Part shown: positions 12,302 through 25,928 of the stretch, piece by piece
How the letters are laid out: each line of letters opens with the position of its first letter
Numbering within the stretch: position 1 is the stretch's first letter
The notes under the pieces: model-generated
What the model was told of the DNA's origin: nothing
What the model saw: the letters and a program-made list of their open reading frames with translations, nothing else
Databases searched by the model: none
DNA from: Daucus carota subsp. sativus
Taxonomy: Eukaryota > Streptophyta > Magnoliopsida > Apiales > Apiaceae
DNA length: 64,000 nucleotides
Direction: 5' to 3'
Assembly: GCF_001625215.2 (NCBI RefSeq)
Contig: NC_030383.2
Location: forward strand, 7,452,779 to 7,516,778
Program-made: the position numbers and the translations under genes

Positions 12302-12483
12302 ATATTAGAATATATATTTATCATAATTATATTAGGCTTTGATTAATTTATCATATTTGTATTAGGTTATGTTTCCTTTATTACTGTTGGATGTTGGCTA
12401 TATAAACACCTCTTCTGTTGTAATTGTTAACAAGTTCATTATGATGAAAATATAGTTTTCTTGTTTCTTTCTCTACTTTATCA
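12302..12483 (+). mobile_element. LTR-like remnant (short Copia-type)
   Basis: ATTAGAATATATATTTATCA at the left, a TATATAAA box at 12399-12406 and a pyrimidine-rich end TTTCTCTACTTTATCA at 12483 resemble short plant Copia LTRs. No TG at the start and no target duplication can be assigned, so it would be a degraded solo LTR. Confidence 0.35.
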
Positions 12484-14626
12484 ATCATACATTTCTAGTA
12501 AGTAAACATTGTTCCTTAACCCTTCAGTTAATTTTATTTTTTTTGTTTAAATGAATTTGTACATGTTGTTTCAATGTCATTGAGATTATTATACGTTGAG
12601 GAAGATTGAACTCTTGGCCTCAATGAAGATAGAACCCTTGGCAACTCTTTATATATTGTGTATTATGTTCATGGCAAAGGTTAAAGATACTAGTATGCTT
12701 GAACTGTCTGCATATTACGGCTCAGTACTGTCATATCAAATATGAAGCTCAGACATTTATATTTTTGTTTCATGCAGGATTACTCTATTCCGATAGGTAC
12801 TTGGTTGAAGTTTCATCATGGAATGTGGTTGTTTTGCGGAAGTGGCTAAATGCTGTAAATAACTTAGAATCAGATATGAGAATTGCTCATCTTTTTCCGG
12901 GTTGTGATCGGAGCTGGTTTTGTGGCAACAAGACTGCTTTACTTTTGCTTGTTGGCTGTTGCTATGATGATAATATATAATCGTTGAACTGGTTGTATCA
13001 CTCAAACTATTGGTGATTACTCTTTTACTCTGCTGTGATGATATAATATAGTCTTATGCTGTTACCTTGCGATTTGTTAAGTTCTTAGCTTCATTTCAAT
13101 GGAAATGTAGTCATGCTGTCATGGCTCTCATTTAGCTTTTAAAATATGATTTCTTTATCATTGTATGTGGAAATAAAATAGAATATGAAAACATACTAAT
13201 TAAGAGAGAAGGTCCTAACAAATAATTGTTAACTGCTCGAACCGAATCCTCTCATTAACATGTAAGAACAAAATAATCGTAATCAAATTAATTATTATTA
13301 TTTTCTGAAAAACGACTCAATGAAATGGTGAACAGACCTAATTATATGCCTAGGGTCAAGTTCCACATAGAACCCAATAAAATTAGAACTTTAGAACTTT
13401 AATATTAACCATTAGATTGAAAAGAATTTGATGATTGAGATCAAATTTATGTACAATACATATATGCTGCAACTTACTATACGGTACACAATTACATCTT
13501 TAATATAATGAATATACGCGGCAGTTTGGTTTTTTTATTTATTACAGTAGTGTCATCAAATCCCAAAAAAAGTGCAAATCAGCATCATGCTTATCAGTTG
13601 GCTCTCTATACAAGAGATTAGATGGTCAAAGCCTGATATCCCCATATACAAAACCTGATTTCACTTAATCGAAAACCTTGATGCTAGAATAGTATATATA
13701 TAATCTGAAGAACTAACAGTACTGCAAGAGTATATAATGTGTTATTCGAGTTTGAGGCTGCGAGGCGATTCTGAATCATCAGGCACACTAGCTGAAGCAA
13801 TGGTCTATGATAGAGAGTATAATAGTGATACTACTGCAGCACACGAGCACATAAAACTAGCTCGTGATTGATCTGCAGCACTTGGGAAGTAAAATTTTCA
13901 GATGTTAATCTCACGCTCATGTAAATGCATCAAATTAATCATAATGTCAATAGATACTGCAACAGTATGTGAGACTGTATAACTGAAAAAGATGTACAGT
14001 TGGAGCACAATTGTGATGGACCAATAAGTCGGTCATTTAAAACTTAATAATGCAGTACTTAAATCTCCCCACACTTATATGCATATAAAGCTACGTTGCA
14101 GAACACAGGTGTACTGTTGCAGCACACCTGTAAAAGACATATACTAGTTCTTATAAAAATAATCATGCAGCACATAAATCTGAAAGGTGGTGTAAACTTG
14201 CAACAGCAAAGCTGAATTTCACACATATACTGGACTCGTAACAAGGTTGATACTGGAATGAATCGAGACACAGTAGAGTACACTTAGAGTTGTTTTGATC
14301 TTTAAAAGATGGTGTATAATTACCTTTAAATGTACACAATTATGATCAATTACTGATTGATGTTTATTTTAATTAGCAACTAATTTCTGATTAATAAATT
14401 ATCAGTTACAGCTCACGTATTCCAATTGTGTATAATAGAGGTATATTGATTTTGTATTTAAAAGCTTATTAAATCACATCCATTTGTTACATTCCAATCT
14501 AATGGCTAACAGTGGTCCTAAGTTCTAATCCTATCATTGGTTCAAATTTGAACCTAACCCTATATGGCTATTCTTTTTATTACTAAATGATTTCCCGGGG
14601 AAATGACATGTTAGTGTAATTTATTA
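12484..14626. other. Intergenic, nothing firm
   Basis: No conserved protein seen. An acceptor-like TTTCATGCAG ends at 12777 and could start a 3'-UTR exon of the RING gene. TGCAGCAC recurs at 13835, 13874, 14118 and 14166, and ACAGGTGT/ACACCTGT form an 8-bp stem with an 11-nt loop near 14105-14132; no function assigned. Confidence 0.3.
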
Positions 14627-14897
14627 CTCCCTCCGTCCCTTCTTATCTGTCCATTTTGGGAAAAAAAACACATACCAAGAAATAATTGATTATATGAACT
14701 TTTTCATTAAATATTTCTAATTAATATCTTGAAAATGGTGGAATACCCCTACTGTCTTGAAAACATGAATTCAACCAAGTTTTAAATAAGTCAAGCCTTG
14801 AAAATTGAAATTATGGAGATATATTTGAAAAATTATCATTAAATTAGTTTTGAAAGTATAAATTGACAGATAAATAGAGACAAATTTTTAAGAGGGG
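14627..14897. mobile_element. Stowaway-like MITE (degraded right end)
   Basis: Left end is TA then CTCCCTCCGTCCC (14627 onward). The right end is the weaker complement GACAGATAAATAG ... GAGGGG followed by TA at 14898-14899. Size and TA flanks fit Stowaway (Tc1/Mariner-type MITE). Confidence 0.6.
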
Positions 14898-15003
14898 TAG
14901 ATATTTATTCCTTTTGCAAGTTGATTTGTCCAAATTAAAAATAATGTACTGGTGCTGACATCGATTTATAGATAATAACAACATAATCAACTTATATTAC
15001 TTA

Positions 15004-15256
15004 CTCCGTCCCAATTTAAATGAGCTCTTTGCTCATTTCATATTAAGAAGTATTAAATGATTGTTATTTTTTTCTTCTCTATCCATATTTATTGTGTTGA
15101 CTTTCATAGTATTAGGTAGACGATACATTGAAAATAATAAATAAGCAAGGGAAACAATGGAAGATTGTTGACAAATGTGCACCGGAAAGAGAAAGGCTCA
15201 ACTATTTTGGGATAATTTTTTTCTCGAAAGGGTCATCTAATTTGATAGGGAAGGAG
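15004..15256. mobile_element. Stowaway-like MITE
   Basis: TA at 15002-15003, then CTCCGTCCCAATTTAAATGA. The right end has ATCTAATTTGATAGGGAAGGAG followed by TA (15257-15258), imperfectly complementary to the left. About 253 bp, non-coding. Confidence 0.65.
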
Positions 15257-15436
15257 TAGTATCCTGGGAAAACTTGACAAAAGAGACTCACAATTAAACA
15301 AAATACCTTTATTTTATTAACAATAGAACATGAACATAAAATTAACACTGTTAAATCTCATGCTGACATTTATATCGATGAGTAATTGAAAAAATTGAAA
15401 CTCTGGAACAACAACTAAGCACGTACATAAATTTTA

Positions 15437-15671
15437 CTCCTTCCGTCCCATCAGGATGCTTACGTGCACTGTTTGCACGCATTTTGAGGCTCTCGTAAAG
15501 TATAGTTCTATTACATATTTTTAATTTTTTCTTTTTTTGAATTAAAGTTTAAATGTCAAACTTTTTTTGGGGATTTTTTTTAAAAATAAATATATAATGT
15601 AAGTATACTTTATAGGAGCATTAAAATGCGTGTCAAAAAGTAACGTAAAGAACCTGGTGGGACGGAGGGAG
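15437..15671. mobile_element. Stowaway MITE
   Basis: TA then CTCCTTCCGTCCCATCAGG at the left, matched by CCTGGTGGGACGGAGGGAG then TA at the right. The 235-bp element shares its internal TAAAGTATAGTTCT and ATAGGAGCATT blocks with the copy at 24369-24617, so both belong to one family. Confidence 0.85.
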
Positions 15672-16015
15672 TAGCATAGTTTTCTAAAGCCTCGAAACTA
15701 TGTTATATGCAATTAATCTAAAGTTTGATGTAATATAACATTAAAAGATCAGAAAACTGATAGTAATCTGAAATTTCAATTATAGAAATAGTGATCAACC
15801 ACCAAAATCATTTTATCGTTCAAATGTATTTTGTAAAACCAAAAAAGAAAAGAGTATAAATAAAATCCTTATTTGCACCCCATTCCAGACATTTAAGGGA
15901 TTTTATTTGAATATCCTCCTGCCTTCTGGTTTAAAAGCCAAGTTCGGATCGACTTAACCACACAATATACCAAAAAGAAGACAGAAATATCATGGACAAT
16001 AACAAATAAGAACCT

Positions 16016-19000
16016 TTAGAGGTGTGTCAGAGCTTTGAGATGTGCTTCAGGTAGTATAAACCCTGCCCTTCGTTCCTCAAACGAGTATTCAATCTCTTCA
16101 GGAGTCTCTCTTATCAGAGTAGCAGCAGCGGGATGATTGGACTGTGAAGCTGGAGTTGTGCTTGTATAAATTGATGGTGCTGAGGGTGTAGAGGGTACAG
16201 GAAGCATCATTGTCTTTTGATTCATGTTCGCTTCTGCTGCAGCAGAAACTGTTCTGGAGGGAGTGAGAAATGAAGTGTCACTTTCAACTGGCTTTTGTGC
16301 CGTCTCATAGTGTGTCCCATTCAGTACGTTTGCTGCATTGGCCTTCAATAATTCTTTAGACGATATAGGCGAAAATGGCTTGCGAAACACAGGTGACATT
16401 TGGGCTTCAAGAGCACTCAAAAAGTGCTTTTTTCCAGGAAGATCAGCAGTGTCCAAGCCTCTGCTACCTGAAGTGATGAGAAGAACACAAGGCAGGGAGA
16501 TGTGGAATGACATGAGTTAAAGAATCAGAACAAATCCAACTATTTCAGAATTTTATGAACTTCAGATACAAAAAAAGAAATTAAAACCAATCATTTAAAA
16601 GCTGGAACCTTTAGGATGAGTTTAGTAGGGCAAAACAAAATCTTATTGAACTAAAGGTGAAGTATCTTCATGCATACTTAGTTTACAATTTATGACCATA
16701 ATTAGTTATCTGTTGCGGTGAAAATTACTTTATTAAGAAGGAGATCATTTATTCTAGACTTCATAAACAAACGAGACACGATCCGGATCTATCTCAAAAA
16801 AAATGCAGACACATGCAGAAAATAGATATTTATGTAAATATTACCAGCTGAAAAGGCTGCAACTCCACTGTCACTCCGTGAATTTAACTGTCCCTTCAGC
16901 AGCATTCGCTCATTCGTTTTGGTTTGTCGTGTATTGGGAGTCCCTTTAATGGAGTGAAGTTGGTTAGTCTTTGGAGTTTGTAGGACTTCTCCTCCATGTG
17001 AGAGTCTGTGATTGCTTGCGCCACCATATGACGTTCTAGAACCTTTTTTTACACTCTGGGGTCTCTTAGGGCTTGGTTTTGATCCAAATAGTACTTCATG
17101 TTCTACTATTAGTTGTTCTTCAAGTTTCTTCTGGTCCTGGTATAGATATATGTTGGCATGGGTCACTTATATATATATGCTCATGCAAAATCGCAATATC
17201 TAGTTGGCAAAAAGAAAACAAATCTATGTGAAACTACAGGTCCGTACCCTCTGCCTCTTGCGTTCTTCCTCCTTTTCCTGTCGTAAAATATTATAGTCTT
17301 GAAGCATGGAAAGAAGTCGTATCTGAAAGATGGCAAATAAAAGTTATTGACTCTGTATTTCAAAGGATTTGCTACATGGAGTATAGATATAGAAAGGGAG
17401 GTGAGACTCACTCCATCATAAGTGAACTCAATTCCCCTCTCTTTTTCCCATGCATCAGTTTTTGAAGCTAATGTCTGTATTATTCCTGTTAAGAAGAGTG
17501 TAAAATGTTTTAAACACAACTAAAAACTAAAAAGGAACTACTAAGTCAATGTTCTAGTCATCTACCAAAATCTGTAGTCTAAATGTCTTCTCAATTTGAT
17601 TTTTGGAACAAAAAGTATATATAAAAACATGATACACTATCAACAAGCTCCGATGAGTTGTTGATAAGTGAAGGGACCAAATTAATGCATTATGCAACAC
17701 CAAAAGACCTTATTGAGCACATAGGAATTTTGATATTGGCTTAAGGGGGGTTAATTTATACTCTGGTAAACATTGGGCTTGTGGTGTTACAGTTAATTTG
17801 CAGAGGAGCAAAATTTACCTGGAAGTTTATTAACCAAAGCTCGAGCTTTCTCAGCACGCTTCAGAATAAGGTGTGCACCTCTCCCAGCATTGTATCGATT
17901 TTCATCCTGAGGAGATATAGGGTAAATGAGAACTAAGATAGTTGATTAATAAAGTAAAAACACAATTAACCAAGAGGAATAGGAATTCAGTGCACCCTAT
18001 TATACTCCTCAAGCCAACACTCTTCTTCACATGCCGCCATCCATTTCTCAACCTTTTCAAGTATTTCTTTTCTGCTAAGAGCTTCCTCTTTAACATTACC
18101 TATTCGAAGCTCAATTTGTTCAAGGATATGACCGAGGTCCACGACTCCTTTGATACACGATACAAGCAAGACAATGAGACATGAATTTTGTCTACAGAGC
18201 ATTGAGAAATAATTATCTTATTTACAAACTCCGCTCACCAGTTTCAATAGCTTGTACGGGAAATTCCAGTACACTATCTGGTTCCAGAATCATGTGTGTC
18301 TTCCTGCATATATCCTCCAGCTCGGACCTCTTTTTGAGGACGAGCTCTTTCATTTTGCTCACTTTCAGGGCTTCCAAACGATACACTTCAGCCACAACCT
18401 GCATGATAGATTACATTGACTTGATAGAATTAGATTGGACCCCTCAACAAAAGAATTTAGATTTTCAACAAATAAACAAAAAGCCAACTCCTTACAGTAT
18501 TAATGAAATCCTCAGAAAGCAAGTTAGCCTCTTTTAATTCATGTTCTGAAGCAGCTATGTTGCGGGTAACATTCTGAAACATCTGCTGCTCTTCAACTGA
18601 AGTATCCATCAAATTCCATAGTTCAAGCATTGATGTTGCAAGGTCTCGCAGCTGGTACAATTTTGACAGGCAATATAATAGGTTCATTAATGAAGATATG
18701 TCTACCAAAGATAACGTCTTGTGAAAAATATAAGAACCATTTAGCAGTTCTCCTCAACACCCTAAGTCTTGGAAGAGTTGGCCATCTAATATGGATTTCA
18801 GAGCTCAAGTAATAAACGAGGTGTCGAAATTGAACCCCTTTATCAACTCTAAAATCCGAAAAATGGGCTTTCGAGTGAGAGGATATATTATAGATATAAG
18901 ATCCAGTTAGTGGCTTTACCAACACCATAAGATTTTGGATAAGTTAATTATCTAAAATGACTGTCAATGCAACCATTATTACCTGATGCATTCTCTGTAT

Positions 19001-20623
19001 CTTTAGCTCCCGCAGTTTTTCAATTGCAATTTTCAAACTCTCTATAGTATCATTACTTATGCTTTTTGTTCCATTTAAATCACCTAAACTGGGATGAATC
19101 TCATTAACTGTCTGCTGAAAATCCACACCCAACACCAAGCATAGAGAGTTTAAGGTATACTGGTGATCCAGGACCTGCTTCAGGCGATCACTCTGCATCC
19201 AGATAGACAACAATATTAATACACATGGATAATACAGAGTAATTTCTGCTGACAAAATACAGGCAGGTACTTTAGAGGATACCTTCTCTTTTTGAAGGTC
19301 CTGAAGCTCTTTCTGCAGTTCTTCAAGCTTTCTTACGGATAAGTCCGTCTCATCAACACCAGGGCTAGAAGAAGTTCGTTCATCAGACCTATAAATTTCT
19401 TTTTTTATCTTTTGTATTTTCTCTACAGCATCGAAGAATTGATTTTTTCGTTCCAATTTCTTTTTCTGCATCTCCTCTAATTGTGGTAGAATAGACCTGA
19501 GTTCTTCCTTCAAGCTTCTAGGACGTTGATCAGACTAAATAAATGAAGAACATTTTTATTTGTCTTAATTGTATGCAGCAGAATAGAACAGAGAGATAAA
19601 CTATATATGATAGGGCAGTGGTGCACAATATTTACATGGAGAAATCTCACTTAACAAAGAGAAAAAAAATATAAGAGCGGACAATTCAGCATCTTAAAGA
19701 AAGCATTGCAGATATGTGACAGTTGGAAAGTAAAGGCTAAAGAGAACAGCAAGCAGCTTTTTTCCCTCTCATATAGAAGAAAGCCGAATTTATTATTCTG
19801 ATTATTTATTAGCATTATTTTCTCTAATTTGAGTTGGATACTACAAAACTAGAATATTACGCTGTGTAATATCAAGATAATTAAAGTAATGTAACTTCTA
19901 TAAAGCAGCTAAATATTATATTTGTCTCCTATATCATAGCTCTTTTTAGTTAAACAGTTTTATCAGTCTGCAATAGTTCAAACTTATTTAATCAGAACAA
20001 TATAGACATTTTACTATTTTCCCTGGTATGCAAGTAGATTTTCTCAATTAAACTAAGAGAACCGGTTCATAATAGTGTTATCATGTTCCATATGATGTCA
20101 TTACTTTAAACCAATTCGGCAAATTAAACCACCATTCGAATCAGAAGATCTGCCAGTTGTAGCATACGACTGATTAGATATAGATACTTCTTAATCTGCG
20201 AGACAGTTTCAAAACCTCACTCTTTACCTGCCTAACATGTATGGGTCGCTCCGCCATAGCAGAGCAGATAGATGCAAGCTCTGCTTCAGCTTCAGCAATT
20301 GCCTGTCTTAGCTGAGCTCTTTTCTTGTTAGCTGATTCAACTTTTCTTCTATAAACCTCAAGGCACTCTCGTTCAAGTTCAAGAAGCATTTTATCTCTTT
20401 CAACATCAGACTCCCCAACGTCATCCCATATTACCTGATTTCGTCAATAAGTTCATATCACATGTTAAGATGTTATCAGGAAATGGCAACAAACATGAAA
20501 CATGGAAATGAAAAGACCAAATGAATCAGCAATACATCCAAGAGTTAGAACCTTGAGTTCGTATAGAAGAGAGCCGCACGTTGTTTCAACTTGCATAAGT
20601 GGATCGTTTTGAGGGACAGACAT
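16016..20623 (-). CDS. MAP65 family microtubule-associated protein, 729 aa, twelve coding exons
   Basis: Plant PRC1/Ase1 relative that bundles antiparallel microtubules in cortical arrays, the spindle and the phragmoplast. Coding exons (5' to 3'): 20623-20552, 20434-20228, 19534-19283, 19192-18983, 18651-18496, 18398-18239, 18147-17996, 17906-17819, 17485-17412, 17322-17248, 17136-16845, 16467-16016. All junctions are GT-AG and phases add up to exactly 730 codons. Residues 1-24 hold the family N-terminus with [22 protein letters not shown] and CLEVYRRKV follow. Long coiled-coil stretches cover exons 2-6. The microtubule-binding region includes WLEEYNR and [21 protein letters not shown]. The C-terminal about 200 residues are Ser/Thr/Pro-rich and end with [13 protein letters not shown], as in MAP65-3/MAP65-4 type members; which paralogue is undetermined. 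The start is the first ATG after an acceptor at about 20642. Confidence 0.93.
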
Positions 20624-20640
20624 TAGAGAGAAAATACAGC

Positions 20641-20775
20641 CTGTTGATAACAATAATATAAATGAGATATTCAAGCTATATGGAATTTCATATATTTGTA
20701 GAGGATTAAAACCTGTTGATAACAGTAATATAAACGATATATCCAGGCTATACAAAAAATCTATTCAAATAATTC
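20641..20775. repeat. Tandem duplication, 72 bp unit
   Basis: CTGTTGATAACAATAATATAAA at the left recurs as CTGTTGATAACAGTAATATAAA 72 bp later (20641 and 20713), next to the MAP65 start codon and its leader acceptor. Duplication of an acceptor-like CAACAG may give two alternative leader acceptors. Confidence 0.8.
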
Positions 20776-21769
20776 CAGATGTTAAAAAGTACATACTATC
20801 AATTAAAGTAGTAGTACACAAAATTTTCATATCCCTTATCTCTTCTTTTTTCCACACGCAGGTCAATAGCATATAAAATCCTTTAACCATAATGAATTTA
20901 TAGTTGGAAAAAGGGTGTTCATGTCCTCCATTCCTCGATAGGTGTTTCATATATAGGGTAAGTTTATTTTGAGTTTGCCTCAAGCAATTTGGATTTTTCT
21001 AACACACTCTGATAACACTGGATATGCATCTAGTATAATTTTTTGCTCCATTTTCACCCTATAATGTGCATTGGAAATGTTGGAAATAAAGAATAAAATG
21101 AAGGCAACTCCGGGAAGATTAGTCAGTACTTGTACCTTGGAATGTGACAGAAACAATTGAAATGGAATTTTCAAAATTTAGACAGATGCCCTATTGAGGA
21201 ACTCGGGAGTTCTTAAAATGTCTGTATATCTCTAAACCATGCGCTGAACATGACAGCCTTTGAAGGTTGTAAGTAAAACTTTCACAAGAAAAACTAATAC
21301 TCGGGCAAGTATTCTACTCCGTGAAACAATTCCATATTTATATCAATGGACTATAGTTATAACTCTTAAAACGACAAATCAAACTGCCCCTCCATATATC
21401 ACTAATCAAAGCAATAAATAACAAATTAGCTCATAGATCCAATTTAACATCTTCTGGGCAATATTTATGTGACCACCTGTTACATACTCATTAATCAAAG
21501 ACGGCCATACAAAACACCACACTGCAACCAAGTTCTCAAACTCTATCTATCAACACAATGCCCCAACTTAACTCTAGATACTCCACACATGACTTGAGCA
21601 CAAATAGGAGAGAACAATTATCATCATGGAAACCTAAATTGTGCATCTGGTAGTAATCTTTTAGTGTTTCTAACATCTGCGACATACATTTGATTAAACA
21701 ACTTCCAAGCATCATACAATCTACCAAATTTAATCAAGAACCAAGTTCTCAGACTCTTTTCCATCAATA

Positions 21770-21810
21770 CCCACCCCCCCCCCCCCAAAAAAAAAAAAGA
21801 AAAAAAAAAG
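21770..21810. repeat. Homopolymer tract C(n)A(n)
   Basis: A run of about 15 C, interrupted early by A, passes directly into about 20 A with one G. Simple-sequence tract in a MAP65 leader intron, prone to length variation. Confidence 0.95.
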
Positions 21811-23391
21811 ACATGACTTGACCACAAAAAACCACAAAAGTGAAAGTAAAATATCAGCAAAGAAACCCCAACAATTCATGTGACCAGTCAAGAACTAGGA
21901 CATGTTTTAGTATAATACCGCATAGGGGGGTTTCCAGTAAATGAATATGTCCAACATTGTTTGGAGTGAAGTCAGGAGCCATATAATAAATAATATTGTA
22001 CTTACAGAACAGTTTTCAGATAGTTTTAATACAGAGTACCCTAAAAGATACAAGGTGCTAATATTATCAACTAATATTGATTATTATCCTGTTTAAGTAA
22101 TGATGAATGTGTACTAAAATTATTACATAGAGCCAATCAGATTCCAATTCAAGCAAGGAAGAGGTTGTATTATTTAGTATTTTGTTAATAAAATTTTAAA
22201 TAGTATAGTAAAAACTTAAGTGAGGATCAAGGAGCGCTTGATGTGCAAAAATGCTTCCGTTCGGTCCTGCCCAATAATATCTATAACACAACAGTAGATA
22301 CATTTCCTGAACTTAATAACTTGGTTCAATAAGAACAAACCACTTGGTTACCATACTTTAACATTATTTAGTAGTTATTTCTGGTGCCTATTATTAGCCC
22401 CAACGGCCAATATCAGGGGGTACTATGTTGTGAAAAGGTGGATGTGGATTGTGCTGTGCAATTATATTCTCAGTCTACAACATATAGAGTTTTCGAAAAT
22501 CTGCTCCCATCACATAGCAAAATAGGTAACATATTAAACAGCTAAACATTTGATTTTAAACTAAATGAAAATTTACATTGAATTACTTGATTGATGGGTG
22601 AAAAATATATCATTATAGCTAGTGTTCTTTGACCATATAAATAATTTTTTTCTGCTAACATCTTATTCAGTCGTGGATGCCATTTTTCTACAGGAATAGC
22701 TAATATTTTGTATATAAACCTATGTAATTTAGCTTGAATTAAAATGCCCTACATGACTATACAGACTTTTTCAAAATTTAACCAGATGCCTATAAAATGA
22801 AAAACAAATAAACTATGAATTCATACCAATCTGTAGTATTAGGAATTCAAATCTAGTTTTAGGACAGCAAAAGTCAAAACATGAATTTTCAACCATTAAC
22901 TATATTGCAATAAATGAAAACTATTATTTCCTTATAAACTTTTACACTCCAAAAAATCCTATTAGGAAAAACTACAACATCCCACTGATAAACATCACAT
23001 TAATATAGAAATTATTGATTTTAGCATAGCTTGATTCCAAATGTATGAACAAAACTTAATGCATTGATGACAGAAAGCATGAATCGGATAATCCAATTCA
23101 TAGCTTAAGCGCTAATTTGGATCTAACCATATTCTTTTAAATTCAAATTTTTTGAAGTAGCTCGATTCAATTATAATCAAAAACCTAATACAATCTAGAA
23201 AAGTAGATAGTTGCGCTAAAGCACTGGAAAGAAGAAAAGAAAACTCTGGGAAAAATAAATAAGACAGATGTGTAAAGTATTATGAAACTGTAAGCATACC
23301 TGTGAAGACTGTAAAGAGTCTAGTGCTAAAAAAATTCAGGATTGAAACAGGCACTCCAAATTGATTATGAAAATAACTCTAGACGATACGA

Positions 23392-23480
23392 GATATATAC
23401 ATAGCGCTTGATTATAGAAAGAAGAAAAAGAGAATATGAGATCTCTACATAGCGCTTGATTATAGAAATAAGAAAAAGAG
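23392..23480. repeat. Tandem duplication, 48 bp period
   Basis: ATAGCGCTTGATTATAGAAA occurs at 23401 and 23449, each followed by a GAAGAAAAAGAGAAT-like block. Two copies. Confidence 0.85.
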
Positions 23481-23727
23481 AATTCAAAATCCGAAAGGTT
23501 GTGTAACTGACGATTTATACTTTATAAGGTCCCCACACTCATTTGCAGCCAGATACTCACATTAGGGAGTACATAGTTTTAATACAATCTATAGTAATCA
23601 TGGAATGCTATAACTTTCCGGACAGATGAACATGAAATGATCGAAATAACAGAAAAAGTAAATTAGAGTCTAAAATAATAAATTTTCATTTTAGCACTCG
23701 GCCTTTTTTTAAGAAGTTTGCGCCGCA

Positions 23728-23870
23728 CATGCGTTACCTAAGTGACTGTATTTGCAAGATGCGTTACAGCCTTACTCAATTAATGCATGCGTTACTCATA
23801 TAGCGCATGCGTTACTGATTTAGCGCATGCGTTACTCTGAGTAGATAAGGGATTTATCACATGCGTTATG
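23728..23870. repeat. Short-period array of CATGCGTTA
   Basis: CATGCGTTA occurs at 23728, 23786, 23806, 23826 and 23860, with GATGCGTTA at 23758. The central three are exactly 20 bp apart and include the GCATGC palindrome. Lies in the leader region of the MAP65 gene. Confidence 0.8.
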
Positions 23871-24368
23871 CTTGTGTTTATATGTACCGTTTCTTTATAA
23901 AGAACCATTTTGATTTTACATGAAATGTTATCATATACCTTCACAGGACATAAACTTCACTGTTGTAACAATACACAAAACCTTATCAAATCAAAAGAAG
24001 CCCCTTACCGTAAATGCAATTTGGTAGTCTTTTCTGCACCTCAGTTAACTACCTTCGTAAACGTTATTTCTGTGCAATCATCCACTCACTCTAGTAACAT
24101 AGAATTCCCAGAAATCTGCCACTGTATCACATCAAAACGTCAAGATTTCTTACAGTATATGAAACTACTCAGTGGATTATTTATATCAATAAGTGAAATC
24201 TTAATCTCACCTAACATGTATTACATCGATATCCCTTAATAAATGTCGGACTTTATTGAGAAAATCATACATAAAATATCGCATAAATATCTTCAAATAA
24301 TATCATTGAAGAATATCTTTCGGATACCACGGATCAAATTTTTTTAAGACGATCCCAATTAAATATTA

Positions 24369-24617
24369 CTCCCTCCGTCCCCCTGAGTTATATACATTGG
24401 GGGACGGGGAAGCGGCACGGACTTTAATGCTCCTGTAAAGTATAGTTCTGTAACTTAATTTTAAGATTTTTTTCAATCTGAATAAAAATTTGAATGTACT
24501 TTTATTCAGAAAAAGAAACATTTAAAAATAAGTGATAGAACTATGTTTTATAGGAGCATTGAAGTGCGTGTCGAGCAGTGAAAAAGAAACGTATAGAATT
24601 AAATATGACCGAGGGAG
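24369..24617. mobile_element. Stowaway MITE
   Basis: TA then CTCCCTCCGTCC at the left; CCGAGGGAG then TA at the right. Internal inverted blocks (TTTATTCAGAAAAAG, ATAGGAGCATT) match the 15437-15671 element. 249 bp, inside the MAP65 leader region. Confidence 0.8.
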
Positions 24618-25928
24618 TAACAACTTGTCAAGTTTTTTTACATACATTTTCCAAAATCCTAAATAAATGTCAGCGTATCCTAATTGCATACGGAGATTTT
24701 AATACGATCCCACTCGAACCTTTTCGAAATCCTAATTAAATGCCATCGTATCCTAATTGAATAGGCGTAAACTTTTACAATCCGATCTCTTATAATTTCA
24801 GCCAATCTCTTAAAGACTCAATACTGAATACAAGTGTATCCTAATTGAATAAGCGTAAACTTTTACATTCCAATCTCTTATAAACTCAAAACGATGAACA
24901 ATCCAGTTTCGAAACAAACAGATAACTATCCATACACAAATTATATAGTTGGGCGTCGAGTAGGGCCAGTGGTTAAGGTGCCCAATTCATGATAAACGGT
25001 CATTTTTAGAAACAATCGAGAGATGAGAGCTAGTATTCACATAGAAACTTGTCATAATCACATTCCATTCCAAACAAACCTAGCAGTATAACAATTACAA
25101 TGCCGACAATAAAATGGAAATGATTTAATTTCTACTATATAAACAAAACCTAACCATAGCTGAATTAGGTAAAAAAAAACATTGATTATAATATCGCTAA
25201 AATGATGTGACGGAATCTAAATTCGACCTAGCTGATGAATAAAATTAGATTAATATATCAGATTGTAATTAACCTAGAACAGTAGATACGCGCGGGAAAA
25301 AATAAAAAGGATAAAAAACAGTGAGAAAATTTATGCGTACCTGAGGAGAGCAGTGCTAACTAGTGATGATCGAGAAATTTCGGTGACTGTAATTTCAGTA
25401 GAAATTGATATTTATTCGGCAAATTGATAGGGTTTGATTGTGAGCGAGAAAGAACGAAGGAATTTCAAATTCGAACTAGTTATGTAACGGACGGTTACAG
25501 GGCCCACTTTGTTCTGCATTTTGGAAATTACTTGGTAAATTTTAGTGTGATCACTGTGATATGCAAATCTAGTTGCGCGATACCAGAATATACAGTACAT
25601 GTATATTGAATTATTTAAATAATTTTTTTTTTTGAAACTAAATAAAATTATTAATATTCTATAATAAAAATTTGACAGAACTTTAAAAGTATATATTCCC
25701 ATTTCCAGATAACTTGATTAATAATAAACTGATATTTTTATATGTGATTTTAGATAAATTTGAAAATATTATCAATATATAAAATAATAAATATATAAAT
25801 ACATAAAATTGAAACTATAATTAGTACATTTATTATATATCATGGGTGTTACTTTTAATAATATACATACTGCGTATATACGATAGCTCCATATAACAAC
25901 TTAAATAAAAATATTGATATTAATAATA

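Larger units (their letters stand above)
20624..25470 (-). other. 5'-UTR exons and long leader introns of the MAP65 gene
   Basis: Upstream of the ATG an AG acceptor (minus strand) precedes about 18 nt of leader at 20624-20641. A possible 20-nt non-coding exon lies at 23300-23319, with GCACTAG before and GTATGC after. A leader exon near 25341-25470 ends at a GTACGC donor. In between is AT-rich intron with repeats and a Stowaway MITE but no other recognisable gene. Exon assignments here rest only on splice-like signals. Confidence 0.35.

Noticed and set aside
13835..14173. Recurrent TGCAGCAC as a regulatory array
   Set aside because: Only four copies with irregular spacing in non-coding DNA; too weak to separate from chance or repeat decay.
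24952..25010. tRNA-like stretch GGGCCAGTGGTTAAGGTGCC
   Set aside because: Resembles an A-box of a Ser/Leu tRNA, but no B-box or acceptor-stem pairing follows, so neither a tRNA gene nor a SINE can be supported.
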